DNA of 30,770 bases, from assembly GCA_009602725.1 (NCBI GenBank), contig WELB01000067.1, forward strand, positions 491,933 through 522,702, written 5' to 3'. The position numbers were made by a program, and so were the translations under genes. The notes beneath the pieces are model-generated. The model did no database searches, was not told the DNA's origin, and saw only the letters and a list, made by a program, of their open reading frames with translations. Numbering within the stretch: position 1 is the stretch's first letter; every line of letters starts with the position of its first letter. The stretch is from Spirogloea muscicola. Lineage: Eukaryota > Streptophyta > Zygnematophyceae > Spirogloeales > Spirogloeaceae. Below, in pieces: positions 9,301 through 20,300 of this stretch.

Positions 9301-10528
9301 AAGACTACCAACAGTCAAGTGGTTCTCAACTTTGCTCGGCCATCTATGCATCAAATGGTAAATGACATGGTCATTTGGGGCTAAATAGAGCAGCATTGAA
9401 CCCTGCAACTACAACAGGATAACGGGCATACTTAGAGTCCCATGGAAACCTGATCACTGCTGGGCCGCCCTCTTGGCCAGTCTGCCAGGTGACTGCTGCA
9501 GGATATTCTCTGCCGCTGCAAAAAGTTTGCAGGCAAAAGCGTGAGACTACAAGGGCTACTGCCAATGAATAGGAGACACATGCCTGCACTCCAGCACATA
9601 CTTCCAGCTATTGACCAATCAGTGGCCTGGCCAAGAACAAGTCCAGTCAAAGGCCCGTCACTGGGCACACACGTCCTTTGACTGGCACTCCCACTAGCAG
9701 CTATACCATATGGCTAATCTTCATCCTAATTCGTAATGCTGACTCTGTCATCATTCATGTCCTTCTACACTACAAATACAACAGGAACTAACACCACTGG
9801 GAGGAGGCCAGCATAAGGTCAGACGCACAGCCTGGTGACATCAACGCATGCGGAGAGACCGACGCTGATAACAGATGCTCAGGCCCCCTCAGGATTCGGT
9901 ATCTTGCAAGCAGCAGGTGCAGGTCGGGATGACTGCCTGACCTGGCTGATGCGGCAGGCTTGGCACGAGCTTGCTGCGAAGCCGCACTTGTAGGCGTAGC
10001 GGGCTGCGCCTTGACCGCTTTTGCATCTTGCAGCCCCGTCGTCGGCTTGGAAGTCACAGCGAACTTGCCAACAATGTTGCCCCATGACGCAGGCGGAGCT
10101 CCGGGCGGCGAAGCAGCCTTGGAAGCTCCAGTGAGTGGCGGGGGGCTGGAGGTCGGCGAGGCGGCGGGCTTCTCCAGGCCAGCTGCGGCGGCGGACTTGG
10201 AGCGGCGGAGGATGTTGCCCTGGCTGTAAGGCGCGTCTCCGGCGTCGGTGAGGAAGGGATTGAGGCCGCCTCCACCGCCGCCGCCGAGCCGGGCCTGGAG
10301 GTACGGGCGCAGCGCCGGGTCGACGGCGGCGAGCTCGGAGGGCAAGTCGCGGCCGCCGCCGCCGCCGCCGCCNNGCGGCGGCGGCGGCGGCGGCGACGGT
10401 GGCGGCGGCGGCGACGGCGACGGCGGCGGGGGCGGCGGGCGCGGCGCGGGGTGCGGAGAGCTGTTGGTCCGCCCGGGGCGAAGAACAACCGAGGGAAGGT
10501 GACGGCGGGCCAGTCGTGGCCGGGCCAA
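6388..10528 (-). CDS. Methyltransferase-fold-like protein with disordered N-terminal half (7 exons recognised; 5' end unresolved)
   Basis: Exons in transcript order: about 10528-9942 (start unresolved), 9194-9046, 8924-8858, 8594-8532, 8039-7965, 7785-7734, 7470-6388. All have GT-AG junctions, and the phases agree across every junction; for example ag|c Ser at 9942/9194 and ag|a Arg at 8532/8039. The N-terminal half is Pro/Ser/Gly-rich: PPPPPSP and poly-Gly runs, LSPASVLAPGSPSPPLLSPG, PRPIPKQYVDLPAMPRR. The last exon (360 residues) has a helical region and then KFASIGSGPGCNGAGL at exon residues 197-212. This resembles the Gly-rich motif I of Rossmann-type SAM-dependent methyltransferases. Later segments alternate hydrophobic strands and helices (VDMDVDVVGYGPD, CAVVSLTYSVIEAM, DDVVILLCDSYED), as in that fold. 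I do not recognise the family, so substrate and role are unknown. No ATG is visible in frame in the first exon, and the 2-base gap at 10373-10374 may have broken it. Confidence 0.6.
10357..10440. repeat. CGG/CCG trinucleotide tract with a 2-base assembly gap
   Basis: Runs of GCC before and GGC after an NN at 10373-10374 suggest collapse or misjoining of a self-complementary GC-rich tract. The flip from (CCG)n to (CGG)n exactly at the Ns suggests an inverted or collapsed assembly. The tract lies inside the first recognised exon of the minus-strand gene, so that gene's N-terminus and frame are unreliable here. Confidence 0.9.
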
Positions 10529-10587
10529 GGCGCGTCCTTAACCGGGGCGCCGTGGGGCCCGCGCCGTCAGAGCCGACGGCTCACCGT

Positions 10588-10656
10588 CTGAGAAGAGTGG
10601 CTCTCCCGAGAGGGGGGCGAGTGCTGTTATATATGTAGTCCGGCCCGAAATTCATG
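10588..10656 (+). repeat. Diverged copy of the dispersed GTGGCTCTCCC repeat
   Basis: GAGAAGAGTGGCTCTCCCGA, then GGGGGGCGAGTGCTG, then GGCCCGAAATTCATGATTG follow the order of the 4161-4240 copy with changes. It lies directly upstream of the minus-strand methyltransferase-like gene and may contribute to its promoter or 5' leader. Confidence 0.6.
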
Positions 10657-11053
10657 ATTGAATAATCATTTGAATAGGTCCGCGCCCATAGACATGACTA
10701 GGCAACGACCGAGTCGGAGAGGGCCCGCCAGCGCGCCCCAGCCGGCTGTCCCGTCAACGGGCGGCGCGCCGCCCGGCAGCTTCCCGGCAGCCAGGAGGCG
10801 CCCGTGCCGGACACGTGGCGCGCTTACCGGGGGGACTCGGCGGCGGGTCGCCGCGACCGGCGGACCCCGGGTCAATTCCCGGGCAGTTGGGCGCCCCCAG
10901 GACGCGGACGGAACGTCAGGCCCCCCCGGTCCGTCTCGTTCCTTCCGACGCCGGGGGGCGCTCGGGGATGGAGTAGCCCGCCAGTCCGCCACAGGTTTAG
11001 GTCGACTCCGCCGGTTCTCTACCCGAACCCTAAACCAAGGCCGTGGTCGCGGC
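10657..11053. other. GC-rich spacer between divergent genes
   Basis: Very GC-rich sequence separates the minus-strand methyltransferase-like gene from the plus-strand DUF3353 gene. Long open frames here (for example 10658-11374 plus and 10666-10992 minus) are Arg/Pro/Gly-rich and follow base composition. I see no domain. A bidirectional promoter is the simplest reading, but no specific element is identified. Confidence 0.45.
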
Positions 11054-11055
11054 GA

Positions 11056-11103
<48 letters not shown>

Positions 11104-11360
11104 CGTGGCGGGCTCGGCCGCCGAGTGGCTTAAGCCGCAGCGCGGGGCTCTCCCACGCTTTCTGGTGCGATGTCCACTTCAGAGCACCCATTGGCCAGCA
11201 TGTGTGGCGGCGCAGCCGGGGGCTCCATGTAGTGTTTGCGTCCGCAAGCTCTCCTTCATTGGAAGCAACGGCGGTGCGGGCGTTGCTATCATGGTCGGGC
11301 GCGGAGCTTCGAGGAGAGCGAGTGTCCAGGCTTGTCAGCAAGCGTTGCTGGTGTCTCGTG
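11054..11360 (+). other. Candidate first exon (transit-peptide-like) of the DUF3353 gene
   Basis: From ATG 11054 the plus frame reads poly-Ala and then VPWRARPPSGLSRSAG and a basic, Ser/Arg-containing stretch with few acidic residues, as in a plastid transit peptide. Possible phase-2 donors near 11292 and 11350 could join to the exon at 11842 or 11851. No junction is compelling, and other start exons between 11,400 and 11,840 cannot be excluded. Confidence 0.2.
11056..11100 (+). repeat. (GGC)n microsatellite
   Basis: About 15 uninterrupted GGC triplets follow GCGATG at 11051-11056. In the plus frame starting at that ATG it encodes poly-Ala. Confidence 0.97.
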
Positions 11361-11841
11361 ACTTGGTTTTGTGATACATGGCACGACTGAACACGTAACG
11401 TCGACTTGTTGCCGCCTTAGTTGAGTCCTTGACTAGATTGTTGAATGCTGCTGACCGACACTGAAGCGGCCAAGCGCTCGTGCCTTGCATGGGCTACATA
11501 GGGACATGAGGGGTCTGCGCCTACTCGAAAACGCTGTGCATACATAAGCTCATGAATGATCACAGCAATCATGTACTAGACCTTGACTGGCAGCTAAGGC
11601 ACCTCCACATAGGCTTCCTCTGTTCGCCTTTTTGGGAATCATTGGGAGGGCACGTGCACCGTCCTCTCATTGGTTGCGCCGCTGACCTGTGCTAGCGAGG
11701 TCTGGCGAGGTCGAGGTGCGCCATCAGGCTGGGCGCAAGCTGCGAGCCATTCACACATATCAATTCCTTTCAGGAAGTAAGCTGGACACAGCTGGACAAG
11801 ACTGCCATTGCTGAACCTGGTGAAATGTCACATTGATGCAG

Positions 11842-14460
11842 TGTCAGCAGAAAGCACGCTGGAAGCAGTTGGGCTGGTCGTCTACAGTGGCCTCAAATAC
11901 GGTGCAGTGCTGCAGCCGGTGCATCAAGTCAGCCTCAGGAGGATGACCCCTACCAAGTAAGCCTTGTTGAAGTCTGTTTGTTTGGATAGAGTTGCCTTCT
12001 TACCCATTCATCAAGCTTAGCTGTTTCATGCCAGTAGTGGATAGGTAAGTTCTCAGATGCAGATAGAGCAGCAAGCACTCTTGGAGCCTACTTTGGTCAT
12101 GGCAAAGCTGAGCATTATTGAGAATAGTACAAGCCCAGTGATACATGCTCAGGTTCATTGCATGCATGCTTGGTAGGTGAGAAGTGGTAGGACACCTATA
12201 AGATCAGTGGTACACGCTCACAATAGTTGCATGCATGCTTGGTAAGATCATTCACAAGTACTCTTGAATAACGTTCCTATCAGGTGTTGGGGGTAAGCCC
12301 CTTGGCAGGCTTCGATGCTGCAAAGACTGCAAGGAGCAGGAAATTCAAAGATGCGGAAAGGCGAGGGGATCAGGCCACCATGGACAAGGTCTTTCGCCCC
12401 TCTGTTGCCATTGTCACGTACTCTTGAAATTGGTTGGACGCAGCGCCGGCTTTGCTTTGATATGCCCAGCAAGCGCCTGCAGCTCAGTGCATGACATGCT
12501 TTGCTGTCTAGGTGGAGGCTGCATATGACAAGATAATGATGCGGCAGTTGACGCAGCGCAAGGAGGGTTTCACCTACGGCTCTGTGAAGGTACAATCATC
12601 ATCAGTCGCAGCAGCTTCAACACCATCCTGGTCCAGTCCTGCTTGCATCCTTGGCTTCCTTGGTCTATGCTGACGACCAGCATTCTGCACCTCTGCATGC
12701 TCATCCAGGCACAAACCCCTCCATACTCAACCTCATGTGTGCATAGATCACTTCTTGCTGTGTACAGGTGTCAAATGAAGTGAAGTATGCAGACAGGGTT
12801 GTAGCCTTGCCATGGATGCCCAGGTGAAACGGAAGACCTTGGCTTGCATCTTATTGGAGATCAAAGCTGGGCTTTCATGCCCTCCACTATTTTCTGAAGA
12901 TGTCTTTTATGCAGCTGGTAATTGTCAGCAGGAAGAGGTCTCAGCCCCTGAGGGCATCAATGTGGAGTGTGCAATGATTCTTTTTACAGGCCCTCCATCA
13001 CTAAAGACACACTCCATCTTTCCCTTTTCCCCTCTTTAATACAGGAGAGCGCAGTCCAGTAAGAATAACATCTACATCAACTTGGCCATCTCTGCTACTT
13101 TTGTTAGCGCATCCACACCATGACCTCTTTGCTCTGAGGTTGACTTGGCCAGTAGTCTTGCAACGTATTCAGCGTTTAGGAACGAAGCGTTTAGCATGCA
13201 CAAGCAAACAGGCAATGGGCGACCTACATAGATACAAGGTTAAAAGGATTGCCGCTACTTTAAGATGAAAGAGGAGGTTCGAATCTGTACAAGAGGGTTT
13301 AGATGCATTGTAGCTTGATCCTTTCATTTGCATGCTGAGGTTGGTGACAGAACCCGCTTGCATCCTCCTTTGACAGGCCTTCTGGATATTGTCTTCTGGA
13401 GGTCAAGCTGAATATAAACCTCTGCAGTTCCTTACATTTGCATACATGTATCAAGTGTTTACCAAGTTGAAATCGTTCCTCCCACCTCCGGCTAAGTCTT
13501 ATGCTCCAGAAGATGTATTCTCTTAACACCCTACTGCCAGTCGCCATCCGCACCCCCTCAGTATGTTCGATATAGTCTTGTGCTGGTTCGACATCTTCAG
13601 AGCTGTGATCACCCTCGTCGTAGTGGAGGTTCTGTGTCGTGCTAGAGCCTCTGCACCGTTGTCCTCCTTGATGATTGTTTGACCTTGTAATCTGTAATTG
13701 CTTGTGACTACATAGAGTGGGATTGCTTGTGAATGATCCAGACAGAGGTCTGCACTTGCGCAGGAAGAGGAGGGCGGGGATGAACCAGAGGTTGCTGCTT
13801 CAAAGAAGACGCAGAATGCGAAGACGCTGATGCGAGCTCTGGGTCTCGTCTTCGGCAACATTGCTGTTGCTGCATTTGTAAGATGCCTCCTCCGTCGCTT
13901 GGTGGGAGTGGGAAATAGCACTTAGAGGTCCACATGTGGTCAGCACAGCAAGATTCGTACCAAGCAATGTCATTGCCAATTGCATTGCCATTTAACAGAG
14001 CGGAGGTTTATGCTGCTGCATTTGCGTGCACATGAAGGAGTAGCTGCTGACTGTGCACATCTGTCAATGACTGACCTCCGCGTGTGTTCTGTACAGTCCT
14101 ACACGTTCCTGGTGAAAGCGTTAGACTCTATAGGTCGGGCTGTTCCATCTGCCCTGGCAACTGGCCAGGTCACTTTCTGCGCCTCTCTGAACTGCTGAAC
14201 CGTCACCGTCACGAGCAATAATAAACACTTCTCCGAATCTCCGAGCTTGTAGCCCAGCATGCTCTGCCTGCTGCATGCTAGAAAATATTTAATGTGTACT
14301 CCAGCGGCACTTACGGATGCTCCTTGCAAGATGGTTACCCTCACTATTAATTAGAGCTTGAAGTTGCTCTGATGCTTGTTCTGTCAACCTGTTGCAGGAG
14401 CTCTTTGTGACGCTGGCAGCCTCCATCTCTCTCTTCCTCACTGCGTCATACTATCGCTGA
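11842..14460 (+). CDS. DUF3353 (CPP1-like, J-like domain) plastid membrane protein; 5' exon missing
   Basis: Exons: 11842(or 11851)-11956, 12284-12388, 12512-12589, 12768-12823, 13045-13102, 13377-13514, 13764-13877, 14097-14168, 14398-14460 (stop TGA). All phases fit. The protein reads DDPYQVLGVSPLAGFDAAKT, then VEAAYDKIMMRQLTQRKEG, then VSNEVKYADR. This is the J-like region of the plant and cyanobacterial DUF3353/CPP1-like family. About four membrane segments follow: INLAISATFAFWIL, YKPLQFLTFAYMYQVF, MRALGLVFGNIAVAAF and ELFVTLAASISLFLTASYYR. Arabidopsis relatives, as I recall them, end similarly in ASYYR or ASFYR. CPP1 members act as chaperones at plastid membranes, for example for protochlorophyllide reductase; this branch's own role is less clear. 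The start exon with the expected transit peptide is not resolved. The gene is divergent from the gene ending at 6388 and convergent with uL24m. Confidence 0.88.
12136..12244 (+). repeat. Intronic direct repeat, about 40 bp, period 69
   Basis: CAGTGATACATGCTCAGG...TTGCATGCATGCTTGGTA (12136-12175) recurs as CAGTGGTACACGCTCAC...TTGCATGCATGCTTGGTA (12205-12244) in the intron before exon 12284-12388 of the DUF3353 gene. The shared TGCATGCATGC is itself a palindrome-like alternating stretch. Confidence 0.8.
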
Positions 14461-14853
14461 AAACTAGCCTCGGACAGGCAGCTGACAACTTGGAATATCA
14501 AGTCTCACTTGCCATAGCATTGATAGTTTGACACTCTTATGGAAGAATCCTGAAAGAGGTGGATTTAAAGTTACAAGGCAGTCATTTGCTTGATCTGATG
14601 TATCAAGAAGATGGTTCTATGTCAGTACTATTTTCTATATCCCATGCAAGAATTTATTGAGTTTCCTTGACCTACATAGAAGAACACCACCACCATATTT
14701 GGTGCAGTAAGTATGCTAGCTTGGGAGTCATGTCAAGCGTGCACAGTTGATGAGGATGTGTCACGAAATAATGGAGTAACTTGAGAGAAGTTTCTTGGTG
14801 CACGGCAGCACAAACATTTGTGCAATGTCTAACCACCCGCCAAGTGAACGCCA
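14461..14853. other. Convergent intergenic region, nothing further seen
   Basis: This stretch separates the stop codons of the plus-strand DUF3353 gene and the minus-strand uL24m gene. It must hold both 3' ends. On the minus strand a TGTAA (plus-strand TTACA near 14571) lies about 280 bases past the uL24m stop; TGTAA is the usual polyadenylation signal of green algae, but a single pentamer is weak evidence. Confidence 0.4.
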
Positions 14854-16610
14854 TCATAGAGGAGGAAGGCCAGTGCTTGGGTCATAGGTGACTTCCAGAA
14901 CAGCCCCCTTTGCCGTATCCCTCGCTCCAACTACAGTCACTCAAGCAACACAGACAACAAAAGCAGATCAGGAGGCATTCAGAAATCCTTTGTGCCCTGT
15001 AGTAGAGCAGCAAGCTGCACTTCTTGATCAACTTTCAAGAGGCCGGCTACAAATCAAATGCTTTGACTGAAAGACCACTGGCATGCCTCGCTGCAGACAT
15101 AGTCCTGCAAACCAGGTGCACCTGCCAGTGGCAGGGGCTTCCTTCTCTCCAGCAGAATGGCCGGGCGAGGAACAATAGCTCCTGACGACGCAGGGCCACG
15201 TGCCACCCGTACCTTGGTCCCATCCTCCAACCATCTGAAGCTTACCCTGCAGGGTGACCTGCAGCAGCACCCGCATGTACACTCATTAACTGTCAGGCAC
15301 ATGGAGACCTTAAGTCTATAACCACTCAACCATAGCTGGGCGTGACTGGAGGCTGTTGACCCTTTGCTCAACCTTGAAGCTGGAGCTGGGAAGACCTTGC
15401 CAGCATAGCACATGGTATGATCATGGGCTTTTATCACCACATACCAGATGCATACAGAATTACTCTGCTCAACTGCATCAGTGGCTATCGTGAAATTATG
15501 GGAAGACAGTACATTGTGTACCTCAATCTCAGGCAACACAGAATCAGAACAAGGGTCTCTTGTGATTAATTTGACAGCAAACCCCTCACAAAGCAGCAGT
15601 GCACACTAAAGCTCAAAGCAAGCAGTCAGACCAACGAGGTATTAGATAACCAAAAGCATCACGTGACTAGTCCACCTTAATCTCCTGTATGCCTCCAATG
15701 CAACTCACCCTGTGACTGGGTCCAGTAGGGACACGTTGGAGACGTGAAGTGGCGCCTCCATGGTGATGATGCCGCCCGGCGAGCCTTCAGTTTTCTTCAC
15801 ATGCTTCTTCACCTGAGCACAGCCAGCCACCTGCCTCCCTTTGAACGTGGTCTTTATGCACTTCCTGCCAGGGAGCACGTCGTCAAGCAGGACGACCAGC
15901 GTGGCGTTGACGAAGCCGCGTACGCTTCTCTCAACAAGAGGAGTGCGGATACGCCCCAGAGCCTGCTGATCCAGGTCCCAACGTGCGATACGTGCCAAGC
16001 GTGCCTTTGTATTCGAAGGGTTCCCGCTGTAAATTCTGAGCTTGTAACCTCGCACGCCAGTCGCCCACGGCGAGCAGCCCAGATGCATGGACCCAGCAGC
16101 TGAGAGACAGATGAGGAGGCGGGCATACCAGGTTGCGGCCGGTGATGACGACGCGGTTCTGGGCACGGATCACCCGCTGCACCGCGCCAGTGAGGCCCTT
16201 GTCCTTGCCCGCCATCACCATCACCTGGAACCCACCAACATGGAGGGCCGCCCATGTCAAGCAGCCAAACCCTAGTCCCTTTAACACCTAAACACTGAAA
16301 CCCTAACTCCCTAAGGCTAAACATCGCGTGCAATCCGACTGCGACTGTCTAAGCGCTCCGTGGCTGGCCCTGTTGGCAGGTCCTCTTCGAGCAGGCCTTT
16401 GTGAGTGTGCTGAGCGCAAGGTATGTCAGCCAATTCCAGGACTGGAGGCGCGGCCTAGATTCAAACCCTTAAACCCCTAAAATCGTAAACCCTAACCTAA
16501 CCCTGAATCCTGAACCCACGCCGTGACTTGCGGTGGCGGCAGTGGCTCACCCGGTCGCCGCGCAGGACCTTCCAGCTCTGGAACACCTTCTGGGCGGCCC
16601 GCCAGCCCAT
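14854..16610 (-). CDS. MRPL24: Mitochondrial large-subunit ribosomal protein uL24 (L24)
   Basis: Five exons, all GT-AG and phase-consistent: 16610-16551, 16224-16129, 15812-15709, 15258-15122, 14930-14854. The product is 157 residues, close to the roughly 159 of the plant mitochondrial protein. It starts [20 protein letters not shown]. The KOW core follows at about residues 21-52 ([20 protein letters not shown]), then [20 protein letters not shown], then [12 protein letters not shown] and IVPRP, and the end is [20 protein letters not shown]. These pieces match plant mitochondrial uL24 throughout (recalled family sequence), including the MGW start without an obvious cleavable presequence. uL24 binds 23S-type rRNA and helps start assembly of the large subunit; here it would act in mitochondria. 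The gene is divergent from SCAMP, whose start lies 740 bases away across the assembly gap. A plastid-type or cytosolic-type L24/L26 is less likely. Confidence 0.93.
16265..16515 (+). repeat. Degenerate telomere-like CCCTAAA tracts in uL24m intron 1
   Basis: Two clusters, 16265-16318 and 16462-16515, hold variants such as AAACCCTAG, AAACCCTAACTCCCTAA, AAACCCCTAAAA and AAACCCTAACCTAACCCTGAA. All lie in the first intron (16550-16225) of uL24m, close to the divergent promoter. The unit is the plant and green-algal telomere repeat. Interstitial telomere repeats or telo-box-like promoter elements are both possible. Single CCCTAAACC matches also occur near 11028 and 25525. Confidence 0.7.
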
Positions 16611-16698
16611 CGGGCCGGCGGCCCGCTGCCGGTGCGGCGGGACCGGCTCTCCTGCCCGTGCGCCGGCGCGCCTCTACCGCGGCCGTGCGGCTCTGGCG

Positions 16699-17281
16699 NN
16701 NNNNNNNNNNNNNNNNNNNNNNNNNNNNNNNNNNNNNNNNNNNNNNNNNNNNNNNNNNNNNNNNNNNNNNNNNNNNNNNNNNNNNNNNNNNNNNNNNNNN
16801 NNNNNNNNNNNNNNNNNNNNNNNNNNNNNNNNNNNNNNNNNNNNNNNNNNNNNNNNNNNNNNNNNNNNNNNNNNNNNNNNNNNNNNNNNNNNNNNNNNNN
16901 NNNNNNNNNNNNNNNNNNNNNNNNNNNNNNNNNNNNNNNNNNNNNNNNNNNNNNNNNNNNNNNNNNNNNNNNNNNNNNNNNNNNNNNNNNNNNNNNNNNN
17001 NNNNNNNNNNNNNNNNNNNNNNNNNNNNNNNNNNNNNNNNNNNNNNNNNNNNNNNNNNNNNNNNNNNNNNNNNNNNNNNNNNNNNNNNNNNNNNNNNNNN
17101 NNNNNNNNNNNNNNNNNNNNNNNNNNNNNNNNNNNNNNNNNNNNNNNNNNNNNNNNNNNNNNNNNNNNNNNNNNNNNNNNNNNNNNNNNNNNNNNNNNNN
17201 NNNNNNNNNNNNNNNNNNNNNNNNNNNNNNNNNNNNNNNNNNNNNNNNNNNNNNNNNNNNNNNNNNNNNNNNNNNNNNNNN
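16699..17281. other. Assembly gap (583 Ns)
   Basis: Bases 16699-17281 are all N. Both flanks are extremely GC-rich, and the right flank begins with CGG triplets, so the true sequence is probably a GC-rich promoter and 5' leader shared by uL24m and SCAMP. Any frame reading through the Ns is meaningless. Confidence 0.99.
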
Positions 17282-17349
17282 CGGCGGCGGCGGTGGTGAG
17301 AGCCGGGCCGGCGGGGCGGGCCGGCGACGGCAGCGGCGGCGGCGGCGTC

Positions 17350-20300
17350 ATGAGTCACTACGACAACCCGTTCGACGAGGATGGCGGCGGCGCCGGAGGA
17401 AACCCCTTCTCGGTGAGTCCGCCTTGCCGTCCTCCCTCCGCCGTCGTCCCCTCCCTCTACCGCCGGCCTGCGGTGCGGTCTACCACTTCATGCATGTCAC
17501 AAGTCCTGCAGCCACTGATTGGTGGTGGCCGTGGAGCTGGCCGTCCGGCCGAGGTCGGATGCGCGACGATTCGTGCATCACCGCCAGCGCTTGAAGCATC
17601 CACCGGTCCGGGCTGATCGAGACAGAGCCTTGGCCCTCTGTCGTCCTGCAGGAGGGTCAGAGGCAAGCCGCCAGGCCGGTCGCCTACACACCTCCTCCCA
17701 AATCTGCGGGCACCGCTTCCTTCTTCGACACGGTAAGTGATGTACTTAGGAAGGATCTTCGAGGCGCCGGACAGGAGGACTTGAAGCCCTTTGTTGCTGC
17801 GTGTAGCATGGAAGTCAGATCCTGCTCAGGAGGCGATTATGTCACCTCTGTGTGCTCTTAGCTTGACTGCTCAGTGAAGTGCCTAAGTTCCATCCACTTT
17901 TTCTGACCGAGATAGAGAACTGAGGAGCTCCTACTTACAGTGCATATGACGGGAGACCTGAGTCGCCTGGTTCGTGCCTGCAGTTGCAGCCGGCATCTGT
18001 CAAGCCAGATCCTGTGCTCAACTCAGCCGCAGTCACAGATGCTACCACAGAGATTCCCCTGGGAAACTCCAACAAGGTTAGAGCATTTGTGAGAGCAGTT
18101 GTCTAGCCAATGACTGAGAAAGACTGACAGGAAGATGTAGTGAGGTTTTCGGCACTTCTTGAGGACCATGTACACTGCTTGAACATAAGAGGTCAACTTG
18201 GGTCGACTTTGTGTGCTCTGGCCTCTCATCATGGTCGTATGCAATGCTTTTGCTGGAAGCAAGGACAGCTCAGATAGTACTCTTGTGATGCCCTCAGCAA
18301 TATCTGACCATCCTTGAGCACCAAGGAGCAGCCTCTTCTGCCCTGCTTTGCTGCCTAAGTGAGTAGTGGATGTGAAAGGAAACAAGCTTGTCCTGGGTGC
18401 AGGACTTCCAGAAGAGGGAGAAGGCCCTTCATGCAAAGGAATTGGCACTTGCCAAGAAGGAAGAGGTGAGCTCTCTTCTCACAGAGCCCTGGCTAGACCT
18501 CCAAACCCCAGGGTCAGCGTTAGTAGTACTCGTTCTTCCGTATCGTCACTCAAGCATTCCCTTTCTGTACTTTCACATGTATTGATGTCGAGTTAATACT
18601 AGCTCTGCATTGTGAGCATGTCATTGTATTGTGCTGGTGCAACTGCAAAACAATTGCGGTCTTGCTCAATTAGAGGAGTGGCTTGAGACAATTTATTCCT
18701 CTTCTGTTGTTGACATATTGACACGCGTTGATATACAGTGTCTTAGTTTCTAAGTTTGATAGTGACAGATGTATCAAACTTCGTATCGTACGCTTGCCAA
18801 AGGCTACATTAGTCATTAATTGCTATGTAGAGTGCCTTTTGCAGGAGCTAAGGAAGCGTGAACTTGAGTTGGCTGGTGCGAGCTATTCATACTCAGTCTT
18901 ACTTGTAGGCAGCAAGGACAAGTAGGAGAGAAAGCAGGAAATAGTAACTGCAGGAAGACTTCATGTGGCAACTTTTCAGCTGAAGAGAAGCGTGGCTGAT
19001 AGGTGCTAGGCCTTTAGAGCATGACAATTACAGGATAATATCTCAGTCGAGAGAGGATGAATCGAACATGTAGCGCAGAGTTCTTGTCTGAAACTGATCA
19101 CATTGCTCGACTCATGTTGCTGCTTGGGAGTTTGGATATGCAGCTATGGGGGGAGGTGACCTGAAGAATTGGCCCCCTTGCTTTCCATTCCTGCATCATG
19201 ACATCTCCCGAGATATCCCCAATCATCTCCAATTCGTACAAAGAATGGCATATTACAGCTGGTTGGGTGAGCAAATCTCATGAACACCTTGGACATTGCT
19301 TGCTTATCAGTCATCCTTGCCATCAAGGTTTGGATCCTGTAATTTCGTCATCATTTGCAGCCACCTGATATGTCCAAAAGCATATGTCAATTCAAGAATT
19401 TGGGTTGCGGCTCTTGTGTCGTGCAGGTATACTTTGGTGTCTGCTGTGGAACATAATTGCTGTCTCTGCTTCGTGGATAGGCCACGCTGTCAAGGGCAGC
19501 CGGGGTCTGTCCAATTCCTTCGATCTCTACAAACAAGTGACAATGTTCCTAAAGATGCAGTAGTAATACAAGGACAAGCCATGTCATTGAACGCTCAAGA
19601 GCAACTGAGACATTGTTTCCTACTCCGAAAAATAGGCTTCGTGTAGCACTTGTTCCTGGTTCTTAGCTTTACTGGGTCGTAGCACTTGAAATAGAGGCAA
19701 GCCTACGCGCACCCTCATGCCTGCCCTCCACTCTGCAGGATTCGAAAATTGGGCGCTCGCAATACTTTATGCTGCGCTAGGATACCCGCTCTCTTACTTT
19801 TTGTGGTACAGGCGTCTTTATGTGTCCATGAGGTACCATTTGCTCTGTGCATTTTCTTCACTGGCAATGCATCATCATCACAATGATATAGTAGTGCTCG
19901 TGCCACATGGACTACATGGGTATCATTGAAGAGACCTCTTAGGTTGTTCATGAGTTGATGCCGTCACGTGTAAGTCTTGTCAATCTTCTAAAATTTCTCT
20001 TGAATTGTCTAACTAGCAAAGCAATAACTGATATACAACTGATATCACAATTGCCACAAACGTGCTTGTTTGCTTGGTGATGCAGGAAGGACAGCTCTTT
20101 GGGATTTGTCTTCTTCTTTGTATATTACTTGGTAAGTCCACTTCTTACAGTAGATTTCGAAGGGGCCTGCTGACAGCATCTTGGCCGCTGGTCTTCTCAC
20201 TAGCAGAAGCTGAGAGTTGCAGTTCATTGTGCAAAAGGCAAGGCAAGCTGAATGCTGTACTCCACATGCCATTATAGTCCTTTCCACGAGTTTGTGACAG

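Noticed and set aside
9377-9490. Minus-strand frame with TWQTGQEGGPAVIRFPWDSK
   Set aside because: No donor gives the phase needed to join exon 9194-9046, and exon 9942 joins 9194 directly in phase.
10658-11374. Plus-strand open frame of 238 codons and overlapping minus frame
   Set aside because: Arg/Pro/Gly composition follows the GC-rich spacer and the (GGC)n tract; no domain.
13231-13300. tRNA-like T-loop GGTTCGAATC
   Set aside because: The flanking bases do not form a T-stem, acceptor stem or anticodon arm; GGTTCGAA alone is common. A similar hit near 20,485 also fails to fold.
16378-16420. Plus-strand mini-exon candidate [14 protein letters not shown] between CAG and GTATG
   Set aside because: It lies antisense inside the first intron of uL24m, has no partner exons and no known match.
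16492-17616. Several frames of 225-362 codons spanning the Ns
   Set aside because: They exist only because the 583-base gap contains no stop codons.
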